From Paenibacillus thalictri (GTDB lineage Bacteria; Bacillota; Bacilli; Paenibacillales; NBRC-103111), in contig NZ_SIRE01000005.1 of the NCBI RefSeq assembly GCF_004307995.1, positions 407,390 to 471,389 of the forward strand: a stretch of 64,000 nt of DNA. The letters run 5' to 3'. Below the pieces are notes generated by a model. That model saw only the letters and a program-made list of their open reading frames with translations, ran no database searches and was not told the DNA's origin. This document shows, piece by piece, positions 36,946 through 46,099 of this stretch. Both the position numbers and the translations under genes were made by a program. How positions within the stretch are numbered: the stretch's first letter is position 1; the number at the start of each line of letters is the position of its first letter.

Positions 36946-37809
36946 TTGCTTATTGTACCGCTTGTGTATTTGATCGTGTTCCGATACGTTCCCATGTATG
37001 GGGCACAAATTGCGTTTAAGGATTATTCGGTTACCAAAGGCATATGGGGCAGCTCCTGGGCAGGCTTTAAGCATTTCATCCGGTTTTTTCAATCCTACGA
37101 TTTCTGGCGGATCATGGAAAACACGCTGCTGCTCAGCTTGTATCATCTTATTGCCACGTTCCCGTTTCCGATTATGTTGGCGTTGGGTTTAAACCATATG
37201 AAGCACATCCGGTTTAAAAAAGCCGTTCAGATGGTGACTTACGCGCCGCATTTTATTTCCGTCGTTGTTATGGTTGGTTTGATCCTGCAATTTTTATCGC
37301 CGCGCTCCGGTCCTTTTGCCGCCTTAGTGCAGGCGATTGGGCTCGAGCCGGTCAACATCATGGGAAATCCCGCTTTATTCAAAAGCGTGTACGTGTGGTC
37401 GGATGTGTGGCAGCATACCGGTTTTGCCTGCATTATTTATCTCGCCGCGCTGGCCGGCATCGATCCTGCGCTCCACGAGGCGGCCAAAATGGACGGCGCG
37501 TCGAAGCTGCGAAGGGTATGGCACATTGATTTGCCGGGCATTATGCCGATTGCGACGATTTTACTCATTCTGAACTTCGGACGTATCTTTGATCTTGGCT
37601 TCGAGAAGGTGCTGCTGCTGCAAAACCCGTTAAATGTGCGGACGTCGGAAATCATCGATACCTACGTGTACAACATCGGACTCAAGTCCATGGTGCCTAA
37701 TTTCTCTTATGCTTCCGCCATCGGGTTGTTCAAAAATGTGATCGCTTTCGCGCTTGTCATGACGGTAAACCAAATTTCCAAAAAATTAGGCCAGTCCAGT
37801 CTTTGGTAA
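36946..37809 (+). CDS. ABC sugar permease, YteP/LplB type (start unclear)
   Basis: Permease of at least 287 aa with six transmembrane helices; EAA loop LHEAAKMDGASKLRRVWHIDLP. The first standard start codon in frame is TTG 36946, but it has no ribosome site and cuts the first helix. The frame is open upstream and encodes the usual N-terminal piece (SRALRGWQLYV). A strong GGGGGAGG at about 36879-36886 is followed 6 nt later by ACG at 36892, so translation may begin there as a non-standard or mutated start, giving 305 aa. Partner of the permease at 37827. Confidence 0.88.
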   Translation: MLIVPLVYLIVFRYVPMYGAQIAFKDYSVTKGIWGSSWAGFKHFIRFFQSYDFWRIMENTLLLSLYHLIATFPFPIMLALGLNHMKHIRFKKAVQMVTYAPHFISVVVMVGLILQFLSPRSGPFAALVQAIGLEPVNIMGNPALFKSVYVWSDVWQHTGFACIIYLAALAGIDPALHEAAKMDGASKLRRVWHIDLPGIMPIATILLILNFGRIFDLGFEKVLLLQNPLNVRTSEIIDTYVYNIGLKSMVPNFSYASAIGLFKNVIAFALVMTVNQISKKLGQSSLW

Positions 37810-37826
37810 CTCCGGGAGGAATCGTC

Positions 37827-38723
37827 ATGGAATCGGCTTCTATGAAGGAGTCAAATGGAGACAAATTATTTAATTACATTAACTATACAATGATGCTCAT
37901 TGTTTTTATTGTCGTGCTGTACCCGATTATTTTTATCGTCAGCTCATCGTTCAGTTCCAAGGAAGCGGTTTCAACGGGGCAAGTGCTGCTCTGGCCGGTG
38001 CAGTTCAGCTTGGAAGGATATGAAGCGGTATTTCGCGACCGCTCCGTGCTGCATTCGTTTGGCATGTCCGTTTTTTACACGGCTGTCGGCACTGCTATTA
38101 ATGTGGTGGTAACCATTCTGGCCGCGTATCCGCTTTCGCGTAAAGATTTGGCCGGGCGCAACGCAGTGATGGCTTTGTTTGCTTTCACGATGTTTTTTGG
38201 CGGCGGGCTGATTCCGAACTATTTGCTGGTCAAAAGTTTGGGATTGTTAAATACGCCTTGGGCGCTTTTATTGCCCGGCGCACTCAGCATCTGGAATATG
38301 ATTATTACCCGGACTTATTTTAATACGACGATCCCGGATGAACTGCTGGAAGCGGCGCAAATGGACGGCTGCAACGACTTCAAATTTTTGTGGAAAGTGG
38401 CGCTCCCGCTTTCCGGACCGATTGTCGCTGTGATCTCGCTGCTGTACGGAGTCGAGCATTGGAATCAATATTTTAACGCGCTGCTTTATTTGAAAGATCC
38501 CGAGCTTTACCCGCTGCAGCTGGTGCTGCGTGAAATATTGATCCGCAGTCAAGCTAGCATGGATATGGTCGCGGACTCTAAGCAAGCGGCCGAGCTGGCC
38601 GGACTTTCCGAGCTGCTTAAGTATTCATTAATTGTTGTTGCGACGATTCCGCTGATGGCGGTGTATCCGTTTGTCCAACGTTATTTTGTCAAAGGCGTGA
38701 TGATTGGCGCATTAAAAGGATAA
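37827..38723 (+). CDS. ABC sugar permease, YtcP/LplC type
   Basis: 298-aa permease, six transmembrane helices, EAA loop LLEAAQMDGCNDFKFLWKVALP. ATG follows GGGAGGA, 17 bp after the first permease. It forms the channel with the product of the preceding gene. The C-terminal KGVMIGALKG ending is typical of this group. Confidence 0.93.
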   Translation: MESASMKESNGDKLFNYINYTMMLIVFIVVLYPIIFIVSSSFSSKEAVSTGQVLLWPVQFSLEGYEAVFRDRSVLHSFGMSVFYTAVGTAINVVVTILAAYPLSRKDLAGRNAVMALFAFTMFFGGGLIPNYLLVKSLGLLNTPWALLLPGALSIWNMIITRTYFNTTIPDELLEAAQMDGCNDFKFLWKVALPLSGPIVAVISLLYGVEHWNQYFNALLYLKDPELYPLQLVLREILIRSQASMDMVADSKQAAELAGLSELLKYSLIVVATIPLMAVYPFVQRYFVKGVMIGALKG

Positions 38724-38741
38724 TATTTGAGGAGGGTCACT

Positions 38742-40406
38742 ATGAATCAAATGAAAAAAGGGATATCGGTTGCAGTTGCCGCGATGTTATTGACAGCCGG
38801 CTGTCAGAACGGTGCGAACGGCGGCAGCGCGCAAGCGGGCCCAACCGGCCAAGCCGCGGGCGGAGACAACGGCAATAAGGCCGTTCAAGAGGCAGGCACG
38901 TTCCCGATTACGAAGGAAAAGACGACACTGAAGGTGCTGGCGGTCAAAAGTCCTTATGTGGAAGATTATACAACCAACGAGTTCACCAAATGGTATGAAG
39001 AAAAGACCAATATTAAAGTGGAGTGGCAATTCGCGACCCCTCAAGATAAGCAAGAGAAGTTGAATGTGATTTTGACCAGCGGCGATTTGCCGGACGTCAT
39101 TGTTGGCTTTGGCGTGTCTCCCGCGCAGCAAATGGTTTATGGGCAGCAAGGGGTGTTTCTGCCGCTCAACAAGCTGATCGACAGCTATGGCGTGGAAACC
39201 AAAAAAGTATTTGAGATGTACCCGGAAATCAAAAAAGCGACCACTGCGCCCGACGGCAATATGTATTCGCTCAGCGGTGTTGACCGCAATCCGCACGCCA
39301 TGCTGCAGCAAAAAATGTGGATTTATACGCCGTGGCTGAAAAAGCTGAATTTGGAAATGCCGCAAACGACAGACGATCTGGAAAAGGTTTTGAAAGCGTT
39401 TAAAGAGATGGATCCGAACGGCAACGGCAAAGCGGATGAAATTCCGATGGCCGGCGGGGTTCAGGACCCGTTGACCGGCGTCGACAGCTTTATTATGAAC
39501 TCGTTTATTTTAAATGAGCTCCCCGACCAGCTTATTTTTGACGACAAGAGCAATATCGACGTCATTATCAATAAACCGGAGTATAAGAAGGGGCTGCAAT
39601 ATTTAAACAAGCTTTACGCTCAAGGGCTGATTGCCTCCGAATCGTTTACGCAAAATAACGAGCAGTTAAAAGCGATGGTGGAGAAGGGCGACCCGAAAGT
39701 TGGCGTTATTTCTTCCATTATTCCTCAAGTATTCTCCAATATTGCCGGCACCAGATGGCTGGACTACAAGACCGTACCGCCGCTTAAAGGGCCGGATGGC
39801 GTAAGGCAATCGCCTTACCGGTATTATGCGTTTAACGGCGGAGGATTCCTCATCACAAGTAAAGCGAAAAATCCGGAAGCGGCGTTCCGCTGGGCGGACG
39901 CGCTGTACAATCCGGAGATCGGGATGCGCGCGAATATCGGCAGCGAAGGGATCGGCTGGAAGAAACCGGAGAACGGCGAGCTTGGGTTAAACGGACAGCC
40001 GGCCAAGTGGATCCGTTCCATGCCTTTTGGGACCGTGCAAAACAACAACTGGATGCAGACGACGTTTTACCATTTCACACGGGAAATGTTCGAAGGGCTG
40101 GCCGCCGCTCCAACCGAGGTGCCGCGCGTGTTGTACGAGGAAACGACGAAAAACTACGAGCCGTATAAAACAAAACAAAGCCAGTCCGTGCCTCCGATCT
40201 TTTTTAACGAATCGCAATCCACTGAACTCAGCGACTTGCAGAAAACAATTAAAGATTACGTCAAAGAAATGTCCACACGGTTTATTATCGGTGACGCTTC
40301 GATTGACAAAGAATGGGATAAATATTTGAAAACGCTCGACAGCATGAATCTCAAACGGTATTTGGAGATTTACAACGAAGCTTACAAAGCGCAATACAAG
40401 AAGTAA
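38742..40406 (+). CDS. ABC importer binding lipoprotein, LipO/YtcQ type
   Basis: 554-aa substrate-binding lipoprotein with lipobox LTAGC (C21) and a Gly/Ala/Asn-rich linker. The mature protein carries the DPNGNGKADEIPM calcium-loop-like segment typical of this large-subunit group, usually about 500-560 aa. GAGGAGGG ribosome site. With the two permeases it forms an importer for complex oligosaccharides; no ATPase is encoded here. The sulfatase 151 bp downstream suggests a sulfated sugar as cargo. Confidence 0.93.
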   Translation: MNQMKKGISVAVAAMLLTAGCQNGANGGSAQAGPTGQAAGGDNGNKAVQEAGTFPITKEKTTLKVLAVKSPYVEDYTTNEFTKWYEEKTNIKVEWQFATPQDKQEKLNVILTSGDLPDVIVGFGVSPAQQMVYGQQGVFLPLNKLIDSYGVETKKVFEMYPEIKKATTAPDGNMYSLSGVDRNPHAMLQQKMWIYTPWLKKLNLEMPQTTDDLEKVLKAFKEMDPNGNGKADEIPMAGGVQDPLTGVDSFIMNSFILNELPDQLIFDDKSNIDVIINKPEYKKGLQYLNKLYAQGLIASESFTQNNEQLKAMVEKGDPKVGVISSIIPQVFSNIAGTRWLDYKTVPPLKGPDGVRQSPYRYYAFNGGGFLITSKAKNPEAAFRWADALYNPEIGMRANIGSEGIGWKKPENGELGLNGQPAKWIRSMPFGTVQNNNWMQTTFYHFTREMFEGLAAAPTEVPRVLYEETTKNYEPYKTKQSQSVPPIFFNESQSTELSDLQKTIKDYVKEMSTRFIIGDASIDKEWDKYLKTLDSMNLKRYLEIYNEAYKAQYKK

Positions 40407-40557
40407 GACCCGAGTGGGGTTCGACTAACCGCCGCGCAGCGCCACAACGCGCACTTGGGATCGCGCGCGTTGGAGACGAGATCAGCGGAAGTCCATACAC
40501 GGGCGGGGCTTATCCAGCTTGACAATTATCAATATAAGAAGCGGAGGATGAAACAAG

Positions 40558-42003
40558 ATGGAAAAACCGAATATTCTTTGGATTTGCACGGACCAGCAGC
40601 GCTTTGATACGATGGGCTGCTACGGAAATACATCGGTTCGCACACCGAATATCGATAAACTGGCGGAAAACGGTGTTTTGTTCGAAAACGCCTTCTGCCA
40701 AGCGACCGTCTGTACGCCCAGCCGGGCGAGCTTTTTGACCGGACGTTATCCGCGCACGACCCGCTGCCGGCAAAACGGGCAAAACATGCCCGAGGATGAA
40801 CTGCTGGTCACCCGTTTGTTGGCGGATGCCGGATACGTAGGCGGATTGTCGGGCAAGCTGCATCTTTCCGCGTGCAATCCGAAGGTGACTGCCGGGACGG
40901 AACGGCGCATTAACGACGGATACTCCCAGTTTCACTGGTCCCACCATCCGGAGGATGACTGGGCGACCAACGAATACATTCAATGGCTGCGCGCCAAAGG
41001 GAAGGCGTATCGCCCGCAGCCGACTGAAGGCAGCCGTTATGTACAGATAGGGCCGGATGCGGAGGACCATCAGTCCGCTTGGTGCGCAGAGAAGGCGATT
41101 GAGTTCATTGAAGCCAATGAACGATATAGCCGGCCATGGTTTTTTTCGGTCAATATGTTTGACCCGCATCATCCGTTTAATCCGCCACAAGCTTATTTGC
41201 AGCGTTACCTGGACCGTCTGGACGACATCCCGCTTCCGAATGTTGCGCCGGGCGAACCGGATTCCAAAACATACTTCCAGCGTTATGACCACAATGGAGC
41301 TTACGGGGATTCCAAGTTGTATCCATTTTCCAGTATGACCGATCAGGATCACAAGATGGTGCGCGCGGCTTATTGGGCGATGGTTGATTTAATTGACGAG
41401 CAGGTTGGCCGAATGATCGAGGCGTTGGAACGGACGAACCAACTGGACAATACGATCGTTATCTTTATGTCCGATCACGGCGAGCTGTTGGGGGATCACG
41501 GCGTATATTTGAAAGGGGCTTTCTTCTACGAGCCTTCCGTTCATGTGCCGCTCATCATTTCCAATCCTTCACGATTCACCCCGAACCGGAGAAACCGGGA
41601 GCTGGTGGAGCTGACCGATCTGGCTCCTACATTAATGGAAGCGGCGGGTTTGGACATTCACCCGGGCATGCAGGGCAAATCGCTGTGGCCGCTGCTTACA
41701 GAAGCAGAGAGGGGAGACGAAAAGCATCGGGAGGACATCTACTGCGAGCACTATAATGCAAGCTCCAAGCAAAACGGAATCGGCGGTTTTGCCACGATGG
41801 TGAGAACGGACCGTTACAAGCTGGTATCTTACCATAAGCGCAATGAAGGGGAATTGTACGATTTACAGCAGGATCCGAATGAGACTTGCAACTTGTGGAA
41901 CGATGTGAACTTCTTGGCAGTCAAACTGGACATGTACGAACGTTTGTGCGACCGGATGGCGGAGACGGTAGATCCTTTGCCGGAGCGTCTGGCGGTGTGG
42001 TAG
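40558..42003 (+). CDS. Sulfatase, Cys-type (formylglycine)
   Basis: 481-aa sulfatase with no signal peptide. Metal site ILWICTDQQRFDTMGCYG (D12), catalytic signature C52-T-P-S-R56-A, then FMSDHGELLGDHGVYLKGAF and the C-terminal ELYDLQQDPNETCNLW motif. GGAGGATG site before the ATG. Activity needs conversion of C52 to formylglycine by a maturase not found in the window. Transport genes upstream suggest desulfation of an imported saccharide in the cytoplasm. It differs from the sulfatase at 10708 in the metal-site residues after the first Asp, so it probably has a different substrate. Confidence 0.94.
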   Translation: MEKPNILWICTDQQRFDTMGCYGNTSVRTPNIDKLAENGVLFENAFCQATVCTPSRASFLTGRYPRTTRCRQNGQNMPEDELLVTRLLADAGYVGGLSGKLHLSACNPKVTAGTERRINDGYSQFHWSHHPEDDWATNEYIQWLRAKGKAYRPQPTEGSRYVQIGPDAEDHQSAWCAEKAIEFIEANERYSRPWFFSVNMFDPHHPFNPPQAYLQRYLDRLDDIPLPNVAPGEPDSKTYFQRYDHNGAYGDSKLYPFSSMTDQDHKMVRAAYWAMVDLIDEQVGRMIEALERTNQLDNTIVIFMSDHGELLGDHGVYLKGAFFYEPSVHVPLIISNPSRFTPNRRNRELVELTDLAPTLMEAAGLDIHPGMQGKSLWPLLTEAERGDEKHREDIYCEHYNASSKQNGIGGFATMVRTDRYKLVSYHKRNEGELYDLQQDPNETCNLWNDVNFLAVKLDMYERLCDRMAETVDPLPERLAVW

Positions 42004-42078
42004 AATCGGGGCTCAAACGGCTTCACAACCGGCGGTTTATATTTGAATTCCGGGACTAAATAACTAATTTTGCAGCGA

Positions 42079-42116
42079 AAAAGAACTGGCGCAAACATGC
42101 GCCGGTTCTTTTTTAA
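42079..42116 (+). terminator. Rho-independent terminator after the sulfatase
   Basis: Stem AAGAACTGGCGC / GCGCCGGTTCTT with a T-rich tail. Confidence 0.9.
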
Positions 42117-42228
42117 CCCCGCAAAAAGCTTGCTACAGCTGGTCTTTGGCGGCATTTATTAGCAAAAAGACGAGGCTGGAGATAGGCCAAAACCTATAAA
42201 AATACGAAAACAAGAGTCATCTTATCCA

Positions 42229-42257
42229 TTGACAAACACCATATATTGATATAAATT
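42229..42257 (+). promoter_or_regulatory. Promoter of the nrd operon
   Basis: TTGACA at 42229-42234 and TAAATT at 42252-42257 (17-bp spacer), shortly before the riboswitch. Confidence 0.6.
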
Positions 42258-42279
42258 ATTTACTACCGACTACATATTG

Positions 42280-42470
42280 TTTGAACAGGTGCTTTTCGTT
42301 GAACGAAACGAGAAAGCTTAATAGGGAAGTCCGGTGAGAAGCCGGCGCGGTCCCGCCACTGTAAGAGATGAGGATCGATCTATTGTATGCCACTGGCTGA
42401 TTGGTTGAACCAAGCTGGGAAGGCGATCGGTCACGATGATTCTCTAGCCAGGAGACCTGCCTGTTTACTT
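42280..42470 (+). ncRNA. Cobalamin riboswitch
   Basis: The leader shows the conserved landmarks of the adenosylcobalamin aptamer in order: ACAGGTGC at 42285, AATAGGGAA followed by CCGGTGAGAAGCCGG-type stem, GGTCCCGCCACTGTA core, GCTGGGAAGGCG, and the B12 box AGCCAGGAGACCTGCC at 42446-42461. It lies upstream of nrdI-nrdE-nrdF with a terminator between, so cobalamin binding would switch off a B12-independent ribonucleotide reductase. Confidence 0.95.
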
Positions 42471-42543
42471 GACACGGCCTGCGGAGAACAGGAAGATGTC
42501 CGTGATGTCTTTAATGAAGTATGTCATTTGGCATGCTCGTTTT

Positions 42544-42580
42544 AGCGCATTCGGTCTCTCTTGCCGAACGCGCTTTTTTA
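42544..42580 (+). terminator. Riboswitch-controlled terminator
   Basis: Stem GCGCATTCGG / CCGAACGCGC followed by T6, between the cobalamin aptamer and nrdI. This is the probable expression platform: formed when cobalamin is bound. Confidence 0.85.
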
Positions 42581-42618
42581 TGCCTACTCCGCCAGGAACA
42601 AGGAAGGGGAAAAGTTGC

Positions 42619-42978
42619 ATGTTGATCGCTTACGACTCCAAGACGGGAAATGTCCGCCGTTTTGTGGAAAAGCTGAATATGCGGATGGTTCAAATTGAGG
42701 ACAAAATGACCGTGGATGAACCGTTTGTTTTAATTACCTATACAACGGGTTTCGGTCAAGTCCCCCCCAAAGTGATGTCCTTTCTTCAAAAGAATTGCAA
42801 CAATTTAATAGGTGTTTCAGCAAGCGGAAATCGGAATTGGGGAGAAGGTTTTGCCCGCAGCGCCGATCATATCGCAAAATTATACAGAGTACCCGTGTTA
42901 AGCAAGTTTGAGCTTTCAGGAACACAGCAAGATGTGGAAAGATTTAAACAGGAGGTGCGTTCGGTTGCTGCATATTGA
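42619..42978 (+). CDS. nrdI: NrdI flavodoxin-like ribonucleotide reductase assembly protein
   Basis: 119-aa flavodoxin-like protein that helps make the dimanganese-tyrosyl cofactor of NrdF. The FMN phosphate loop is YDSKTGNVRRF, followed by TYTTGFGQVPPKV and the SASGNRNWGEGF segment characteristic of NrdI. AGGAAGGGG site before the ATG at 42619. The stop overlaps the NrdE start by 14 bp. Under riboswitch control. Confidence 0.95.
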   Translation: MLIAYDSKTGNVRRFVEKLNMRMVQIEDKMTVDEPFVLITYTTGFGQVPPKVMSFLQKNCNNLIGVSASGNRNWGEGFARSADHIAKLYRVPVLSKFELSGTQQDVERFKQEVRSVAAY

Positions 42979-45049
42979 GTTGAACAATTTATTGCTGCAA
43001 AGAGATACGGATGGCTTTTTTCAATTGGAAAAAGATAAGGAAGCCGTTAGCGCGTTTATGGAAGAAGTACATAACAAAAGTATTCATTTTGCGGACACAA
43101 CAGCCAAAGTCCGTTATATGATCGATAACGATTATTATGAGGATGTTTATCAGCATTATACACCGGTGGAAGTTGAAGAAATCTATGCCCTCGCGCACAG
43201 CTATCGCTTCGAATTTCCTTCTTATATGGCGGCTTCCAAGTTTTATACGGATTATGCGGTAAAAAGCAATGACCGTTCGTTCTACTTGGAACATTACCCG
43301 GACAGAGTTTCGATTGTGGCCTTGTACCTTGCCCGCGGCGATATCCATACGGCAAAAATGCTGACGAGCTCCATGATGGATCAGCGCGTACAGCCGGCAA
43401 CTCCGACATTTCTAAATGCGGGCAAAAGCCGGCGCGGAGAGATGGTTTCGTGTTTTTTGCTGGAGATGGATGATTCGCTGAATTCAATTAACTATGTTCT
43501 CGGCACTTGCATGCAGCTTTCCAAAATCGGCGGCGGTGTTGCCGTCAATTTATCCAAATTGCGCGGTCGCGGCGAGCCGATCAAAGATGTCGAAGGTGCG
43601 GCCAAAGGCATTATGCCGGTGCTCAAGCTGATGGAGGATGCATTCTCCTACGCCGATCAAATGGGACAGCGCAGAGGGTCGGGGGCAGCGTATTACAACA
43701 TTTTCGGCTGGGATATTATGGAGCTGCTGGACAGCAAAAAAATTAACGCCGACGAGAAAACGCGCCTCAAGACGCTTTCGATTGGACTGATCATTCCTAA
43801 TAAGTTTTATCAGCTGGCGGAAGAAAATAAACCGCTGCATGTGTTTGCTCCGTATTCCGTTTATAAAGCATATGGAAAACATTTGGACGATATGGACCTT
43901 GATCTGATGTACGACGAATTGCTGGCCAATGACCGTGTACGCAAAAAAGTTGTGATGAGCGCACGTGACATGATGATCAAAATTTCCATGATCCAGCTTG
44001 AATCCGGATATCCTTACATTATGAATAAAAGCAACGCCAATCAGGCGCATCCGCTTAAACGGCTCGGCGGTATCAAAATGTCCAACCTCTGCACGGAAAT
44101 ATTCCAGCTGCAGGAGACATCGGAAATCGCCGATTACGGCCAACTCGATGTAATCCGGCGTGACATCAGCTGCAACCTGGCATCTCTGAACATCGTTAAC
44201 GTGATGGAACTGAATAAAGTGAAAGAATCCGTCAAAGAAGGAATCATCGCACTGACGGCGGTTACCGATATGACGACCGTGGCTAACGCTCCCGGCGTTG
44301 CCAAAGCAAACCAAGAGATGCATTCGGTCGGACTCGGCGCCATGAACCTTCACGGCTATTTGTCTAAAAATAAAATCGCTTATGAAAGCGATGAAGCTAA
44401 AGATTTTGCGCGGGCCTTTTTTATGATGATGAACTTCTACTCGTTAGAACAAAGCATGGAAATTGCCAAAGAACGCGGTGTTACGTTTACCGGGTTTGAA
44501 CTTTCCGATTATGCTACCGGCACGTACTTCGACCGTTATACCGAAACGGATTACAGACCGGTCACAAGCAAAGTGCAGCAGCTGTTCCAGAAAATGACGG
44601 TTCCGTCTCCGGAAGACTGGGCGAACCTGAAGATCGCTGTACAAACCTACGGATTATATCATGCTTATCGGCTTGCTATTGCACCGACACAAAGCATTTC
44701 TTATATTCAAAACGCAACATCAAGCGTTATGCCTATCGTGGAGCAAATCGAAACACGCACGTATGCCAACTCCACGACGTATTATCCGATGCCGTATTTA
44801 AACAGAGACAACTATTTCTTCTATAAATCGGCTTATCAAATGGATCAGTTCAAGGTGCTCGATTTAATCGCAGAAATTCAAACGCATGTAGACCAGGGGA
44901 TATCCACCGTTCTGCACGTGAACAGCGACGTAACAACAAGACAGCTTGCACGTTATTATATTTACGCGGCTAAAAAAGGACTGAAATCTCTTTATTACAC
45001 TCGGACAAATCATCTTTCCGTTGAAGAGTGCATCAGTTGTTCCGTATAA
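42965..45049 (+). CDS. nrdE: Class Ib ribonucleotide reductase large subunit
   Basis: 694-aa catalytic subunit reducing ribonucleoside diphosphates. Visible motifs: substrate-site Cys in GEMVSCFLLEM, the active-site loop SNLCTEIFQL, ISCNLASLNIVN, and the C-terminal redox pair CISC in the last six residues. No N-terminal ATP cone, which is typical of class Ib. The start is TTG 42965: AGGAGGTG at 42950 is 7 nt away, and the first reasonable N-terminus reads MLHIELNNLL. Partner NrdF follows after 28 bp. Confidence 0.95.
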   Translation: MLHIELNNLLLQRDTDGFFQLEKDKEAVSAFMEEVHNKSIHFADTTAKVRYMIDNDYYEDVYQHYTPVEVEEIYALAHSYRFEFPSYMAASKFYTDYAVKSNDRSFYLEHYPDRVSIVALYLARGDIHTAKMLTSSMMDQRVQPATPTFLNAGKSRRGEMVSCFLLEMDDSLNSINYVLGTCMQLSKIGGGVAVNLSKLRGRGEPIKDVEGAAKGIMPVLKLMEDAFSYADQMGQRRGSGAAYYNIFGWDIMELLDSKKINADEKTRLKTLSIGLIIPNKFYQLAEENKPLHVFAPYSVYKAYGKHLDDMDLDLMYDELLANDRVRKKVVMSARDMMIKISMIQLESGYPYIMNKSNANQAHPLKRLGGIKMSNLCTEIFQLQETSEIADYGQLDVIRRDISCNLASLNIVNVMELNKVKESVKEGIIALTAVTDMTTVANAPGVAKANQEMHSVGLGAMNLHGYLSKNKIAYESDEAKDFARAFFMMMNFYSLEQSMEIAKERGVTFTGFELSDYATGTYFDRYTETDYRPVTSKVQQLFQKMTVPSPEDWANLKIAVQTYGLYHAYRLAIAPTQSISYIQNATSSVMPIVEQIETRTYANSTTYYPMPYLNRDNYFFYKSAYQMDQFKVLDLIAEIQTHVDQGISTVLHVNSDVTTRQLARYYIYAAKKGLKSLYYTRTNHLSVEECISCSV

Positions 45050-45077
45050 GATAAGCCGGAAAGGGAGCGTTACAGCA

Positions 45078-46037
45078 ATGGGTGTTTGGAAAGCCGTGAA
45101 TTGGAACCGTCCGGACGACGATTTTACGGATACATTCTGGAAGCAAAATATTATGCAGTTTTGGACGGATGAGGAAATTCCGCTGTCTGACGACAAAATG
45201 TCCTGGCTGACATTAAACGAAGCAGAGCGGGAGCTGTACATGAAGGTTCTTGGCGGCTTAACTTTGCTCGATACGGTGCAAGGCGGCGTTGGAATGCCCA
45301 AAATTCTTGATCTGGTCGACGGGCTGCAGCGCAAAGCCGTGCTTGGCTTTATGGGCATGATGGAACAAATTCACGCCAAATCGTACAGCAGTATATTCAC
45401 GACATTGGCATCGACAGAAGAAATCGACGATATTTTCCAATGGGTTGAAAACAACCGTTTCTTGCAAACCAAAGCGGAGACGATAACGCAATATTACAAC
45501 AATATTCAATCACCTAAAGCTTTGTACTTGGCGATGTCCGCTTCGGTGCTGCTCGAAAGTTATTTGTTCTACAGCGGCTTCTTTTATCCGCTATATCTGG
45601 CCGGGCAAGGGAAAATGACAAGCAGCGGCGAGATCATTAACCTGATTTTGCGTGATGAAAGCATTCATGGCTTGTATGTCGGCATGTTGGCTCAGGAGCT
45701 GTATGCCGGATTGGATGAAGACGAACGGCAAGCCGCTTACGAGACACTGCAGGGACTGCTCCGCTACTTGCACAGCAATGAAGAGCAATATACTGAAGAG
45801 TTGTATTCCAAAGTAGGACTAACAAGCGAAGTAAAAGCTTTCTTGCGTTATAATGCCAACAAAGCGATGATGAACCTGGGACTTGAACCGTTATTCCCGG
45901 AAGAGGATATTAATCCGATTGTCCTTAATGGGATCAATACCCGTACGAAGCAGCATGATTTCTTCTCCAAGAAAGGCAACGGATATATTCGGACTGTAAA
46001 TGTAGAAACATTAACCGATGATGATTTCCGGTTTTGA
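45078..46037 (+). CDS. nrdF: Class Ib ribonucleotide reductase small subunit
   Basis: 319-aa radical-generating subunit with a dinuclear metal site. The segments FWTDEEIPLSDD, MMEQIHAKSYSSIF (metal ligands E and H, and the nearby radical Tyr) and LRDESIHGLYVG (E and H ligands) are conserved. ATG at 45078 follows AAAGGGAG. It completes the nrdIEF operon, followed by a terminator. No nrdH redoxin is in the operon. Confidence 0.95.
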   Translation: MGVWKAVNWNRPDDDFTDTFWKQNIMQFWTDEEIPLSDDKMSWLTLNEAERELYMKVLGGLTLLDTVQGGVGMPKILDLVDGLQRKAVLGFMGMMEQIHAKSYSSIFTTLASTEEIDDIFQWVENNRFLQTKAETITQYYNNIQSPKALYLAMSASVLLESYLFYSGFFYPLYLAGQGKMTSSGEIINLILRDESIHGLYVGMLAQELYAGLDEDERQAAYETLQGLLRYLHSNEEQYTEELYSKVGLTSEVKAFLRYNANKAMMNLGLEPLFPEEDINPIVLNGINTRTKQHDFFSKKGNGYIRTVNVETLTDDDFRF

Positions 46038-46060
46038 GATGAATAGAGCAAAATCGCTTT

Positions 46061-46096
46061 ATGCCGTATGACATACCAGTCATAACGGCATTTTTT
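46061..46096 (+). terminator. Rho-independent terminator of the nrd operon
   Basis: Stem TGCCGTATGAC / GTCATAACGGCA with one bulge and a T6 tail, between convergent nrdF and the LysR gene. Confidence 0.9.
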
Positions 46097-46099
46097 ATG

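Noticed and set aside
40407..40557. GC-rich stretch between the binding protein and sulfatase genes
   Set aside because: Alternating GCGC runs but no stable terminator with T-run, and no coding potential; left unannotated.
43550..44353. 267-codon minus-strand open frame over nrdE
   Set aside because: Shadow of a highly conserved gene; no motif of its own.
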